In this document: piece by piece, positions 26,086 through 37,204 of the stretch | Layout of the letters: each line of letters begins with the position of its first letter | Position numbering within the stretch: position 1 is the first letter of the stretch | Position numbers and translations under genes: made by a program | Assembly (NCBI RefSeq): GCF_017876435.1 | Contig: NZ_JAGIOA010000001.1 | Location: forward strand, 3,038,001-3,102,000 | Source of the DNA: Microbacterium phyllosphaerae | GTDB taxonomy: Bacteria > Actinomycetota > Actinomycetes > Actinomycetales > Microbacteriaceae | Direction: 5' to 3' | DNA length: 64,000 nt | Notes under the pieces: generated by a model | Seen by the model: only the letters and a program-made list of their open reading frames with translations | What the model was told of the DNA's origin: nothing | Databases searched by the model: none

Positions 26086-27345
26086 ATGGCCCCCTCCCCC
26101 ACACGGCGCCCCGCTCTGCTTCGTCGCGCCACCGCCGCCATCGTCATCGTCCTGGCTGCAGCCGTCCTCGTCCCCACCTCCGCATCCGCCGCCGGCGGCG
26201 TCGCAGGCGAGGTGTTCACCCTCACCAACGCACAGCGCACGCAGGCCGGTCTCCGCCCCCTCATCTCCGACCCGGCGCTCGACGCCGCGGCAGCCGAGTG
26301 GGCACGGCACCTCGCGTCGACGTGCACCTTCGAGCACAGCACCTCGCAGTGGCGCAGCACCCGCGTCGCGGCATCCGGATGGATCGCGACCGGCGAGAAC
26401 ATCGCAGCGGGGCAGCCGGATGCGTCGTCCGTGATGACGGCGTGGATGGGCTCCGCAGGGCACAAGGCCAACATCCTCGACAGCCGCTACACCGGCCTCG
26501 GCGTGGGATATGCGACCGGATCGTGCTACCGCTCCTACTGGGTGCAGATCTTCGGGATCGGATCGCCCGTCAAGAAGCTCCCCGGTGGCGCCGGCGACCT
26601 CACCTCCGACCGCAACGCCGACATCGTCGCGCGCACGGCGAGCGGCTCACTGGTCGTGTATCCCGGCACCGGGAAGAGCGGCTTGGCGAGCCCGATCACG
26701 CTCTCGTCGACGTGGGGCGCACAGGCCTTCACGACGCTCGGCGACTTCACCGGCGACGGCATCCCCGACCTCGCCAGGGTCGAGGCGAACGGCCGGCTGA
26801 TGCTCTACGCCGGCGACGGGCGCGGCGCGTTGCGTGCACCGGCGCAGATCGGCACGGGGTGGTCGGCCTCCATGCAGCTGATCGGCGGGATCGACTTCAC
26901 CGGCGACCGGCTGCCCGACATCATCGCCAAGACGACGACTGGTGCGCTGAAGCTCTACAAGGGCAACGGCAAGGGCGGCTTCCTGTCCGGAGGCGGAGCG
27001 CAGATCGGCAGCGGCTGGAACGCGTTCTCCGCGATCTCGCATGCGGGCGATTTCTCCGGCGACTCCCGCGGCGACATCATCGCTCGCAAGACCTCGGACG
27101 GGACTCTGTGGCTCTATCCCACCACGGGCAAGGGGACCTGGGGCAAAGCAGTGCGCATCGGCACCGGGTGGCGGTCCTTCACCGCGATCTTCGGTGGCGG
27201 CGACCTCAACGGCGACGGCGCTCCCGACGTGGTCGGCCGAGCGTCGGACGGAACCCTGTGGCTGTACCCCGGCAACGGACGCGGCGGGTTCCTGGCCCGC
27301 CAGACGATCGGCAGCGGCTGGAACTCGATGGCTCAGATCGGCTGA
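26086..27345 (+). CDS. Secreted CAP-domain (SCP/PR1-like) protein with C-terminal FG-GAP/VCBS repeats
   Basis: 419 aa. Sec signal peptide with cleavage near SASA-AGG (about residue 38). A CAP domain follows (about 40-165) with the EHSTSQWRS histidine region, GENIAAG and the WMGSAGHKANILD signature. The C-terminal half (about 175-419) holds about five repeats of the FG-GAP type (for example DFTGDGIPDLARV, DLNGDGAPDVVGR), each with a Ca2+-binding-like D-x-x-G-D motif. Likely a cell-surface or secreted protein; the CAP/repeat pairing suggests binding to wall or host glycans, which is inference. Start chosen at 26086 by signal peptide and -10 position; a longer frame starts at 26026. Confidence 0.85.
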   Translation: MAPSPTRRPALLRRATAAIVIVLAAAVLVPTSASAAGGVAGEVFTLTNAQRTQAGLRPLISDPALDAAAAEWARHLASTCTFEHSTSQWRSTRVAASGWIATGENIAAGQPDASSVMTAWMGSAGHKANILDSRYTGLGVGYATGSCYRSYWVQIFGIGSPVKKLPGGAGDLTSDRNADIVARTASGSLVVYPGTGKSGLASPITLSSTWGAQAFTTLGDFTGDGIPDLARVEANGRLMLYAGDGRGALRAPAQIGTGWSASMQLIGGIDFTGDRLPDIIAKTTTGALKLYKGNGKGGFLSGGGAQIGSGWNAFSAISHAGDFSGDSRGDIIARKTSDGTLWLYPTTGKGTWGKAVRIGTGWRSFTAIFGGGDLNGDGAPDVVGRASDGTLWLYPGNGRGGFLARQTIGSGWNSMAQIG

Positions 27346-27362
27346 TCGTCGCCATCCGAAAG

Positions 27363-27376
27363 TCTCGACATCGAGA
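27363..27376. promoter_or_regulatory. Palindrome TCTCGACATCGAGA upstream of sdhC
   Basis: Perfect 6-bp arms with a CA spacer, 154 nt before the sdhC start and upstream of the TAGGAT -10 candidate. It looks like a dimeric regulator site; MarR-type regulators of TCA-cycle genes in streptomycetes bind similar palindromes (memory, not verified). Confidence 0.5.
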
Positions 27377-27418
27377 TACTTAGGTTCCCCTTCGTCGCCC
27401 ACCGGCGTCTCCCGGGAA

Positions 27419-27424
27419 TAGGAT
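27419..27424 (+). promoter_or_regulatory. Candidate -10 TAGGAT of the sdh operon
   Basis: Would give a leader of roughly 86 nt before the GTG of sdhC, which has its own AGGGAGG Shine-Dalgarno. No convincing -35. Confidence 0.4.
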
Positions 27425-27516
27425 GGTGTCCGATCGGCCGTGCCTGACGACAGCAGGCTCACGCTTGGAAGACGCATCGCACGCGACCGAGTCACATCGA
27501 TCCAGGGAGGACGACC

Positions 27517-27951
27517 GTGTCCGCAAGCGCTCGCTTGACACCGTCGATTTCGGAAACCACTTCCAAGACGCCCCGCGGCACCCTCTACCGGGGCCGCGAA
27601 GGCATGTGGTCGTGGGTGCTTCACCGCATCACCGGAGTCGCCATCTTCTTCTTCCTGTTGGTGCATGTGCTCGACACTGCACTCATCAGGGTGTCGCCCG
27701 AGGCGTACAACGCCGTCATCGGAACGTACAAGAACCCGGTCATGGCCCTCGGTGAGGTCGTGCTGGTCGCGGGCATCGTGTTCCACGCGATGAACGGCCT
27801 GCGCATCATCGCGGTCGACTTCTGGTCGAAGGGTGCGAAGTACCAGCGCCAGCTGTTCTGGGGCGTGCTCCTCGTCTGGGGCATCATCATGGCCGGCTTC
27901 GTGCCGCGCCACCTCATGCTCGCGTTCGCCGGCTTCGGAGGAGGACACTGA
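27517..27951 (+). CDS. sdhC: Succinate dehydrogenase cytochrome b556 subunit
   Basis: Membrane anchor of complex II, 144 aa, three transmembrane helices. Conserved RGREGMWSWVLHRITGVAIF (heme/quinone face) and the likely heme-ligand histidine in VFHAMNGLRI. GTG start with AGGGAGG 7 nt upstream. Stop overlaps the sdhD ATG. Confidence 0.93.
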   Translation: MSASARLTPSISETTSKTPRGTLYRGREGMWSWVLHRITGVAIFFFLLVHVLDTALIRVSPEAYNAVIGTYKNPVMALGEVVLVAGIVFHAMNGLRIIAVDFWSKGAKYQRQLFWGVLLVWGIIMAGFVPRHLMLAFAGFGGGH

Positions 27952-28394
27952 TGACCGCTCAGACCGTCGCAGCCCCCGTCCGCCGTCAGCGCGGATTCAA
28001 CCTCGAGAAGTGGGGCTGGCTCTTCATGCGCGGCTCCGGCGTCGTGCTCGTCGTGCTGATCTTCGGCCACCTGTTCATCAACCTCATGGTGGGCGAGGGC
28101 ATCCACGCGCTCGACTTCGCGTTCATCGCGGGCAAGTTCGCCACGCCGTTCTGGCAGTGGTGGGACGTCATCATGCTCTGGCTGGCACTGATCCACGGCG
28201 CCAACGGCATGCGGACGATCGTCAACGACTACGTCACGAACACCACGGCTCGCAAGGCGCTGACCTGGGCCCTCGGCCTGGCCGCAGCTTTGCTCATCAT
28301 CCTCGGCACGCTCGTCGTCTTCACGTTCGACCCGTGCCTGGGAGTGAAAGAGACGAGCACGCTGTGGGACACGTGCCAGGCGCTGGGCAAGTAG
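27951..28394 (+). CDS. sdhD: Succinate dehydrogenase membrane anchor subunit
   Basis: 147 aa, three membrane helices. Pairs with SdhC to bind quinone and heme; [17 protein letters not shown] carries the conserved His and Arg. One-base overlap with sdhC and 19 nt before sdhA. Confidence 0.93.
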   Translation: MTAQTVAAPVRRQRGFNLEKWGWLFMRGSGVVLVVLIFGHLFINLMVGEGIHALDFAFIAGKFATPFWQWWDVIMLWLALIHGANGMRTIVNDYVTNTTARKALTWALGLAAALLIILGTLVVFTFDPCLGVKETSTLWDTCQALGK

Positions 28395-28413
28395 AAGAGA
28401 AGGCATACGAGAA

Positions 28414-30240
28414 GTGACTACCGAGACCCAGGATTCCGTCGTGCGCGACGGAGTGCACTACCACCAGTTCGACATCGTCATCGTGGGCGCCGGAGGCGCC
28501 GGCATGCGGGCGGCCATCGAGGCCGGCCCCGGCGCGAAGACCGCGGTCATCTCCAAGCTCTACCCGACGCGTTCGCACACCGGTGCGGCGCAGGGCGGCA
28601 TGGCGGCTGCGCTCGCCAACGTCGAGGAGGACAGCTGGGAGTGGCACACCTTCGACACGGTCAAGGGCGGCGACTACCTCGTCGATCAGGATGCTGCGGA
28701 GATCCTCGCGAAGGAGGCGATCGACGCGGTCATCGACCTCGAGAACATGGGTCTGCCCTTCAACCGCACCCCCGAGGGCAAGATCGATCAGCGTCGTTTC
28801 GGCGGACACACCGCCGAGCACGGCAAGACCCCGGTCCGCCGTGCGTGCTACGCCGCCGACCGCACGGGCCACATGATCCTGCAGACGCTGTTCCAGAACT
28901 GCGTCAAGCTCGGCATCAACTTCTTCAACGAGTTCTACGTGCTCGACCTGCTGACGGTGAAGGATGCCGACGGCAAGACGCAGGTCTCGGGCGTCGTCGC
29001 CTACGACCTGTCGACCGGTGAGCTGCACGTCTTCCAGGCCAAGGCCGTGATCTTCGCGACCGGCGGTTTCGGCAAGATCTTCAAGACGACCTCGAACGCG
29101 CACACACTCACGGGCGACGGCGTCGGCATCGTCTGGCGCAAGGGCCTCCCCCTCGAGGACCTCGAGTTCTTCCAGTTCCACCCCACCGGACTCGCCGGTC
29201 TCGGCATCCTCCTCACAGAGGGCGCTCGCGGTGAGGGCGCGATCCTGCGCAACGCCTCGGGTGAGCGCTTCATGGAGCGCTATGCCCCGACCATCAAGGA
29301 CCTGGCTCCCCGCGACATCGTCGCTCGCTGCATGGTCCAGGAGGTCGCAGAGGGCCGCGGCGCCGGACCCCACAAGGACTACGTGCTGCTCGACTGCACG
29401 CACCTGGGCGCCGAGGTGCTCGAGACCAAGCTCCCGGACATCACCGAGTTCGCCCGCACGTACCTGGGCGTCGACCCGGTCGTCGAGCCCGTGCCGGTCA
29501 TGCCGACCGCCCACTATGCGATGGGCGGCATCCCCACCAACAACAACGGCGAGGTTCTCGCCGACAACGACACGGTGGTCCCCGGTCTCTACGCCGCCGG
29601 CGAGTGCGCCTGCGTCTCGGTGCACGGAGCCAACCGACTCGGCACCAACTCGCTGCTCGACATCAACGTGTTCGGCAAGCGCTCCGGGCGCAACGCGGTC
29701 GAGTACGTCAAGACCGCGGAGTTCGTGCCGCTTCCCGAGAACCCCGCCGGGTTCGTCTCGGGGATGCTCGAGGACCTGCGCAACAACCAGGGCACCGAGC
29801 GCATCGCCGTTCTCCGCAAGGAGCTGCAGGACGAGATGGACAAGGGCGCGCAGGTGTTCCGCACGCACGACTCCCTCCAGCACGTCCTCGGAGTGATCGC
29901 CGAGCTGCGCGAGCGCTACAAGAACGTGCACGTCGACGACAAGGGCAAGCGCTTCAACACCGACCTGCTCGAGGCGGTCGAGCTGGGCTTCCTGCTCGAC
30001 ATCGCCGAGGTCGTCGTCTACGCCGCGCAGAACCGCGAGGAGAGCCGCGGTGGTCACATGCGCGACGACTTCCCGACGCGTGACGACGAGAAGTACATGA
30101 AGCACACCATGGCGTACCTGACCGGCGACCCGCACTCCTCCACCCCGAGCGATCACATCAAGCTCGACTGGAAGCCCGTGGTGTTCACGAAGAACGATCA
30201 GGGCGAACTCAACTACCCGCCGATGGAGAGGAAGTACTGA
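28414..30240 (+). CDS. sdhA: Succinate dehydrogenase flavoprotein subunit
   Basis: Catalytic FAD subunit of complex II, oxidising succinate to fumarate. 608 aa. FAD motif [17 protein letters not shown], covalent FAD histidine in [11 protein letters not shown] (His55), active-site FQFHPTGL and [13 protein letters not shown], and the C-terminal [15 protein letters not shown] motif. GTG start, SD GAGAAGG. Two bases separate it from sdhB. Confidence 0.96.
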   Translation: MTTETQDSVVRDGVHYHQFDIVIVGAGGAGMRAAIEAGPGAKTAVISKLYPTRSHTGAAQGGMAAALANVEEDSWEWHTFDTVKGGDYLVDQDAAEILAKEAIDAVIDLENMGLPFNRTPEGKIDQRRFGGHTAEHGKTPVRRACYAADRTGHMILQTLFQNCVKLGINFFNEFYVLDLLTVKDADGKTQVSGVVAYDLSTGELHVFQAKAVIFATGGFGKIFKTTSNAHTLTGDGVGIVWRKGLPLEDLEFFQFHPTGLAGLGILLTEGARGEGAILRNASGERFMERYAPTIKDLAPRDIVARCMVQEVAEGRGAGPHKDYVLLDCTHLGAEVLETKLPDITEFARTYLGVDPVVEPVPVMPTAHYAMGGIPTNNNGEVLADNDTVVPGLYAAGECACVSVHGANRLGTNSLLDINVFGKRSGRNAVEYVKTAEFVPLPENPAGFVSGMLEDLRNNQGTERIAVLRKELQDEMDKGAQVFRTHDSLQHVLGVIAELRERYKNVHVDDKGKRFNTDLLEAVELGFLLDIAEVVVYAAQNREESRGGHMRDDFPTRDDEKYMKHTMAYLTGDPHSSTPSDHIKLDWKPVVFTKNDQGELNYPPMERKY

Positions 30241-30242
30241 GC

Positions 30243-31010
30243 ATGTCCAACGCCATCGCTGAGGCCCCCGCCGACACGACGGAGGAGGCTGCGATCCAGT
30301 CCTTCATCGTCACGTTCAACATCCGCCGGTTCGACCCCGAGGTCGACGCCGAGCCGCACTGGGTCGACTACGACGTGGAGCTGTACTCGACCGACCGTGT
30401 GCTCGACGCGCTGCACAAGATCAAGTGGGAGGTCGACGGCTCACTCACGTTCCGCCGCTCCTGCGCCCACGGCATCTGCGGTTCCGACGCCATGCGCATC
30501 AACGGCCGCAACCGGCTCGCCTGCAAGACGCTGATCAAGGACCTCGACATCTCGAAGCCGATCTACGTCGAGGCGATCAAGGGTCTGCCGCTCGAGAAGG
30601 ACCTCGTCGTCGACATGGAGCCGTTCTTCGCCTCGTACCGCGAGGTGCAGCCGTTCCTGGTCGCGAACTCGGCGCCCGTGAAGGGCAAGGAGCGCGTGCA
30701 GTCGATCGCCGATCGCGAGATCTTCGACGACACGACCAAGTGCATCCTCTGCGCCGCGTGCACGTCGTCGTGCCCGGTCTTCTGGACCGACGGACAGTAC
30801 TTCGGCCCCGCCGCGATCGTGAACGCGCACCGCTTCATCTTCGACTCCCGCGACGACAACGCCGCGGTGCGCCTCGACATCCTCAACGACAAGGAGGGTG
30901 TGTGGCGCTGCCGCACCACCTTCAACTGCTCCGAGGCATGCCCCCGTGGCATCGAGGTCACCAAGGCCATCGCCGAGGTCAAGCAGGCGGTTCTCCGCGG
31001 TCGTCCCTGA
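30243..31010 (+). CDS. sdhB: Succinate dehydrogenase iron-sulfur subunit
   Basis: Carries electrons from FAD to quinone. 255 aa. [2Fe-2S] motif SCAHGICGSDAM plus a downstream Cys, and C-terminal cluster ligands CILCAACTSSCPVFW and CSEACPRGIEV for the [4Fe-4S] and [3Fe-4S] centres. Last gene of sdhCDAB; a hairpin follows. Confidence 0.96.
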   Translation: MSNAIAEAPADTTEEAAIQSFIVTFNIRRFDPEVDAEPHWVDYDVELYSTDRVLDALHKIKWEVDGSLTFRRSCAHGICGSDAMRINGRNRLACKTLIKDLDISKPIYVEAIKGLPLEKDLVVDMEPFFASYREVQPFLVANSAPVKGKERVQSIADREIFDDTTKCILCAACTSSCPVFWTDGQYFGPAAIVNAHRFIFDSRDDNAAVRLDILNDKEGVWRCRTTFNCSEACPRGIEVTKAIAEVKQAVLRGRP

Positions 31011-31031
31011 CCTCCGCGCACTGACGACGAC

Positions 31032-31059
31032 GGGCGGGCTCCTTCACGGGAGCCCGCCC
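31032..31059 (+). terminator. Terminator of the sdh operon
   Basis: Eleven-bp stem GGGCGGGCTCC / GGAGCCCGCCC with a 6-nt loop, followed by a short pyrimidine stretch (CCTTCTC). Confidence 0.8.
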
Positions 31060-31075
31060 CTTCTCGTCATGTGGA

Positions 31076-31081
31076 TAGGGT
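31076..31081 (+). promoter_or_regulatory. -10 hexamer TAGGGT for a leaderless BrkB-like mRNA
   Basis: Ends 6 nt before the GTG at 31088. Confidence 0.55.
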
Positions 31082-31087
31082 GAGGAT

Positions 31088-32293
31088 GTGTCTGATCCCG
31101 CTGGCGCCGAGAGCGAGCCCCGCCGCCTCGACGCGGCCGTCGAACGGGCCACCGCACTGACGCAGCGCACGCTCGGGCTGTTCCCCGTCCGGGTCTGGCG
31201 ACACTTCCTGCAGCACAACGGCTTCCTGCTCGCGGCGGGTGTGAGCTACCAGGCCCTCTTCGCGATCTTCGCGGCGATCTATCTCGCCTTCGCCATCGCG
31301 GGCCTCTGGCTCGGCGGCAGCAGCGAAGCGGTCGACGGCATGATCGACATCATCAACAGCTACATCCCGAACCTGATCCAGGACGAGGGCGGGGTGTTCA
31401 CCCCGCAGCAGGTGCAGGAGATCGCGGTCAACACGACCGGTCTTCTGAGCATCACCGGTCTGATCGCGCTCGGAACCGTGATCTGGACGGCCATCGGCTG
31501 GGTCACGTTCTCGCGCCGCGCGACGCGCGACATCTTCGGCCTGCCGCCCGACCGCCGCAGCTACGTCATCCTGAAGGCGCGGGACCTGCTGGCCGCACTC
31601 ATCTTCGGGGCCTCACTTCTCGCGGGCTCCCTGCTCAGCTCCGCCAGCGCGGTCGCACTGAGCTGGATCCTCAGCCTGCTCGGATGGGGATCCGCGCTCG
31701 ACGGCCTGACCAGCATCCGCATCGGCACCGTGCTGGTGTCATTCGCGCTGTTGTCGGGCGCACTCGCGGCGATGGTCCGATTCCTCACCGGCACATCGCT
31801 GCACTGGGGAACGATCTGGCCCGGCGCCCTCCTCGGCGGCGGCGCGATGACGATCCTCCAGTTCGGTGCGGGATTCCTGCTCAGCTACACGCCGACGAAC
31901 CCCCTGCTCGCCACGTTCGCGATCTTCATCGGCCTCCTGCTGTGGTTCCGCGTCAACGGCGTGGTGATGCTGGTGGCGTCCTCGTGGATCGCGGTCACCG
32001 CTCAGGACAAGGAGATCCCGCTGCTGTCGCAGACCGAAGCGGAACGACGGCTGGCCGAGCATCAGACGCTGCTGTCGGCCGCACGGATCCGCATGCGCGA
32101 CGCGCACGCCGCTCGCGAGGCCGCACCCTGGTATCGGGCCTGGCAGGCGGAGCGAGCGCTGCGTGCGGCTGATCGAGAGCTCGCGGAGATCGAAGCATCC
32201 GCTCCCCCGCCCGTCGATCCGAGCTCTCCCCTCGCACAGCGTCTCCTCGCGGAGCTGCAGCGCCCGTCGAAGGATGTCGGCGGCCCTCGTTAG
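31088..32293 (+). CDS. YihY/BrkB-family membrane protein
   Basis: 401 aa. Six hydrophobic segments between about residues 40 and 300, with the family's SYQALFAIFAAIYLAF segment in TM1 and the WPGALLGGGAMTILQFG loop. The C-terminal 100 residues are soluble, Arg/Ala/Glu-rich and probably helical. The family is widespread and of unsettled function; early links to serum resistance (BrkB) and to RNase BN are not supported as biochemical roles. GTG start. Confidence 0.85.
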   Translation: MSDPAGAESEPRRLDAAVERATALTQRTLGLFPVRVWRHFLQHNGFLLAAGVSYQALFAIFAAIYLAFAIAGLWLGGSSEAVDGMIDIINSYIPNLIQDEGGVFTPQQVQEIAVNTTGLLSITGLIALGTVIWTAIGWVTFSRRATRDIFGLPPDRRSYVILKARDLLAALIFGASLLAGSLLSSASAVALSWILSLLGWGSALDGLTSIRIGTVLVSFALLSGALAAMVRFLTGTSLHWGTIWPGALLGGGAMTILQFGAGFLLSYTPTNPLLATFAIFIGLLLWFRVNGVVMLVASSWIAVTAQDKEIPLLSQTEAERRLAEHQTLLSAARIRMRDAHAAREAAPWYRAWQAERALRAADRELAEIEASAPPPVDPSSPLAQRLLAELQRPSKDVGGPR

Positions 32294-32296
32294 GCT
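32291..32296 (+). promoter_or_regulatory. -10 hexamer TAGGCT for a leaderless exonuclease III mRNA
   Basis: Ends 7 nt before the ATG at 32304 and overlaps the stop codon of the BrkB-like gene. Confidence 0.5.
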
Positions 32297-32303
32297 TGTG
32301 ATC

Positions 32304-34549
<2,246 letters not shown>

Positions 34550-34559
34550 CAGCGGCCCT

Positions 34560-34565
34560 TAGGAT
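34560..34565 (+). promoter_or_regulatory. -10 hexamer TAGGAT for a leaderless mRNA
   Basis: Ends 6 nt before the GTG at 34572, just after the trpS stop. Confidence 0.55.
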
Positions 34566-34571
34566 GGGGGC

Positions 34572-35384
34572 GTGACTGATCCGCAGCTGCCCCCGTCCGG
34601 TGCCGTTCCTCCCGTGCCTCCCGCACCCGAGCCCGCCGCCCCGCAGCCTCCCGTCGCACCGCCCGCAGACGCGCCGGCACCGCCGACGTACGCGCCGGCG
34701 CCGCCCGCATACCAGCAGTCTCCCCCCGCGTCCGCGCCGACACCTCCCGCGTACCCGCAGGCTCCCCCGACGACCGAACAGGCACCGCCGGCTGTCCCGC
34801 AGGCTCCCCCGGCATACCAGCAGGCACCACCCACCTACCAGCCGGCACCACCCACCTATCAGCAGGCGTCCCCGGCGTACCCGCAGTCACCTCCGGCGTA
34901 CCCGGTCGGCGCACCGGCTCCGCAGGCTGCCCCTCCCGGCGCCTACCAGGTACCAGTGGGCGGGTATGCGGCTCCGTCGGGCACCTACCAGGCGCCGCCC
35001 ACCGAGCAGAAGCGTTCAGGACTTCTCGGCATTCTCGCTCTGGTCTTCGCGATCATCGCCGCCGTGGTCACGCCGATCATCGCCGGCGCCGCCGGGTTCG
35101 AGATCGGCCACCGGATTCCCGGCGGGCTCGACACGACGGATCCCGACTTCCTCTCGATCCTCTCCCCCGCACGCGATCAGGTGCTGTGGGCGGAGATCGC
35201 GTTCTGGACCGGCACCATCCTCGGCATCGCGGCGATCGTGATCGGCATCCTCGCCATCCGCAAGAAGCAGGCACGCGGCGCGGGCATCGCGGCCCTCGTG
35301 GTCGCCGTCCTCGGTCCGATCTTCTTCTGGGTCGTGCTGCTGGTGACGATCTCGGCGGGTACCGCGGCCGGCTTCCTGCCCTAG
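34572..35384 (+). CDS. Proline-rich protein with two C-terminal membrane helices (DUF4190-like)
   Basis: 270 aa. Residues 1-145 are low-complexity and repeat-like (units such as PPAYQQ, PPTYQQ), rich in Pro, Ala, Gln and Tyr. After a KRSGLLGILAL segment the C-terminus has two or three hydrophobic helices and RKKQARGAGIAALVVAVLG, as in small actinobacterial DUF4190 proteins. The Pro-rich domain should be cytoplasmic and may bind partners. Function unknown. Confidence 0.75.
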   Translation: MTDPQLPPSGAVPPVPPAPEPAAPQPPVAPPADAPAPPTYAPAPPAYQQSPPASAPTPPAYPQAPPTTEQAPPAVPQAPPAYQQAPPTYQPAPPTYQQASPAYPQSPPAYPVGAPAPQAAPPGAYQVPVGGYAAPSGTYQAPPTEQKRSGLLGILALVFAIIAAVVTPIIAGAAGFEIGHRIPGGLDTTDPDFLSILSPARDQVLWAEIAFWTGTILGIAAIVIGILAIRKKQARGAGIAALVVAVLGPIFFWVVLLVTISAGTAAGFLP

Positions 35385-35424
35385 CCGCAGCACATCGCGG
35401 CAGACGCCGTCGCTCCGGCGTGAA

Positions 35425-36006
35425 TCAGCGCGGAGCGTGGTGCTTCTGTTGCGCGGCCAGCAGCCCTTCGGCGACCAGCAGTTCGACGGCATCCGCCGCA
35501 TCCGACACGAGGATCGGCAGGTTCGCGCGCTCGTCCTTGCCGAACGGCGAGAGCACCCAGTCGGCCGGATCCTGGCGTCCGACCGGCCGGCCGATGCCGA
35601 CGCGCACTCGGGGGAAGTCTGGGGTGGTGATCGCGCGGGCGATGTCGCGGACCCCGTTGTGCCCTCCGTGGCCGCCGCCCGTCTTGAGCTTGACGGTGTC
35701 GAAAGGGATGTCGAGCTCGTCGTGTACGACGATGATCTGCTCGGGCGGCACCGAGTAGAACCGTGCCAGCGCGGCGACCGGGGTACCGGAGACGTTCATG
35801 AAGGTGTTCGGCTTGGCGAGAACGAGCTTGTCGCCCCCGGGGCGCAGCCAGGTCTCGACGACGCGAGCCCCGCCCTTGTGCTCGCGGAAGCTCTCTCCGC
35901 GCCTCGATGCGAGCTCGTCGATCACCATCTGACCGATGTTGTGCCTCGTCGCCTCGTATCGCGGGCCGGGGTTGCCGAGCCCCACCACGAGCCAGGTGGA
36001 TGCCAT
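35425..36006 (-). CDS. pth: Peptidyl-tRNA hydrolase
   Basis: Releases tRNA from dropped-off peptidyl-tRNA. 193 aa. N-terminal VVGLGNPGPRYEATRHNIG with the catalytic His, KPNTFMNVSG, and VVHDELDIPFDTVKLKTGGGHGGHNG. It follows the L25 gene on the same strand, as in other actinobacteria. Confidence 0.95.
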   Translation of the reverse strand: MASTWLVVGLGNPGPRYEATRHNIGQMVIDELASRRGESFREHKGGARVVETWLRPGGDKLVLAKPNTFMNVSGTPVAALARFYSVPPEQIIVVHDELDIPFDTVKLKTGGGHGGHNGVRDIARAITTPDFPRVRVGIGRPVGRQDPADWVLSPFGKDERANLPILVSDAADAVELLVAEGLLAAQQKHHAPR

Positions 36007-36059
36007 GTCCTCGTCCTCTCGGATGCGGGCGCCGTGCGGTTCCCGGGTCAGAATACGAC

Positions 36060-36090
36060 AGAGGGGGCGCGATCTGCTCGCGCCCCCTCT
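36060..36090 (-). terminator. Terminator after the L25 gene
   Basis: Thirteen-bp stem (36060-36072 / 36078-36090) with a 5-nt loop, between L25 and pth. Confidence 0.75.
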
Positions 36091-36125
36091 GTGATGCAGT
36101 CAGCTGTGAGCTGCGCCTGCGGAGA

Positions 36126-36734
36126 TCACTCCGCGGCGGGCTCCTCTTCGGCAGCAGCCTCGTCGGCTCCGGCCTCGTCCTCTTCGAGCGACTCCTCGGC
36201 CGGGATCGAGATCGCGACCACGAGCACCTCGGGGTCGGTCAGCAGCGTCGAGCCCTTGGGGAGCGTGACGTCGGCGGCCGTGATGTGCGCGCCCTCTTCG
36301 AGACCCTCGACCGAGACCTCGACGTTCTGCGGGAGGTGCGTGGCCTCTGCCTCGATCGACAGGGTGTTCGCGTCCTGGTTGACGATCGTGCCGGGAGCCG
36401 GCTCACCGGTGACGATGACGGGAACGTCGATCGCGACCTTCTCGCCCTTCTTCACGACGAGCAGGTCGATGTGCTCGATGATCTGGTGCACGGGGTCCTT
36501 CTGGACGTCCTTGACCAGAGCGAGCTGAGCCTTGCCCTCGATGTCGAGCTCGAGCAGCGCGTTGGCGCGGCGGATGATGAGCGAGACCTGGTGGCCCGGC
36601 AGTGCGACGTGCACGGGCTCGGTGCCGTGACCGTAGATGACGGCGGGGATCTTGCCTGCAGCGCGCAGACGACGGGCGAAGCCCTTGCCGAAGCTCTCGC
36701 GGAGCTCGGCCTTGACCTTGGTGTCTTCAGACAT
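36126..36734 (-). CDS. rplY: 50S ribosomal protein L25 (general stress protein Ctc form)
   Basis: 202 aa, the long Ctc/TL5 form with an N-terminal 5S-rRNA-binding L25 domain (RESFGKGFARRLRAAGKIPAVIYGHG) and a C-terminal beta domain. It ends in an acidic tail rich in Glu and Ala. SD AAGGAG is 6 nt from the ATG. Upstream neighbour in related genomes is prs; here a 10-kb block lies between. Confidence 0.95.
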   Translation of the reverse strand: MSEDTKVKAELRESFGKGFARRLRAAGKIPAVIYGHGTEPVHVALPGHQVSLIIRRANALLELDIEGKAQLALVKDVQKDPVHQIIEHIDLLVVKKGEKVAIDVPVIVTGEPAPGTIVNQDANTLSIEAEATHLPQNVEVSVEGLEEGAHITAADVTLPKGSTLLTDPEVLVVAISIPAEESLEEDEAGADEAAAEEEPAAE

Positions 36735-36957
36735 GGGGTTCTCCTTCGGGGCACGCAGCGAGAGCTACGCGGTGGTCTTGGAATTGTTCTCGAACGCAGA
36801 CACGTGAGGAAAGCCACCGGGCTTGCTTCGCCGCGTCGATAACGGATGCCAGCGCACGCGCAGAAGCATCCCTCGCCGAGGTACTCCTCTCATGGTACCG
36901 GATGAGCCGGTAGGCTGAGGACACCGATTCCCTCTCTGCAGAACACGGAGTTCCCTC

Positions 36958-37083
36958 ATGCTCGACGGCGTCTTCTTCTCCCACGCGATCGCCTGGCTCA
37001 TCGGTGCGATGACCGTGTGCGCCGCCGGATTCACCTTCGCCGCGCTGTTCATGCTCGGCCGCTCGGGCTACCGCAAGGACTGA
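36958..37083 (+). CDS. Small membrane protein (41 aa)
   Basis: ATG at 36958 with CGGAG 7 nt upstream, stop at 37081-37083. Sequence begins MLDGVFFSHAIAW and contains one long hydrophobic helix with internal Cys and Phe residues, then a short basic tail ending GYRKD. TAGGCT at 36911-36916 could be its -10. No recognised family. Confidence 0.6.
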   Translation: MLDGVFFSHAIAWLIGAMTVCAAGFTFAALFMLGRSGYRKD

Positions 37084-37160
37084 TCAGTCCGGATCGGGGA
37101 TCATCGTCGGGCAGCGATGCGCCGTCCGGCGACACACGGGAGCAGCACCCCGTGGGCCGC

Positions 37161-37166
37161 GATAAT
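37161..37166 (+). promoter_or_regulatory. Candidate -10 GATAAT of gnd
   Basis: About 39 nt before the GTG of gnd, which has AGGAG 8 nt upstream; hence a normal led mRNA. Confidence 0.4.
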
Positions 37167-37204
37167 CTGGATGCATCCCTTTCTTCTCGATCTAGGAGCC
37201 ATCT

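Noticed and set aside
23610..27383. A 1257-codon open frame on the plus strand
   Set aside because: It is antisense to bmpA and manC and then overlaps the CAP gene in another frame; Arg/Asp/Val-rich translation without motifs is typical of high-GC shadow frames.
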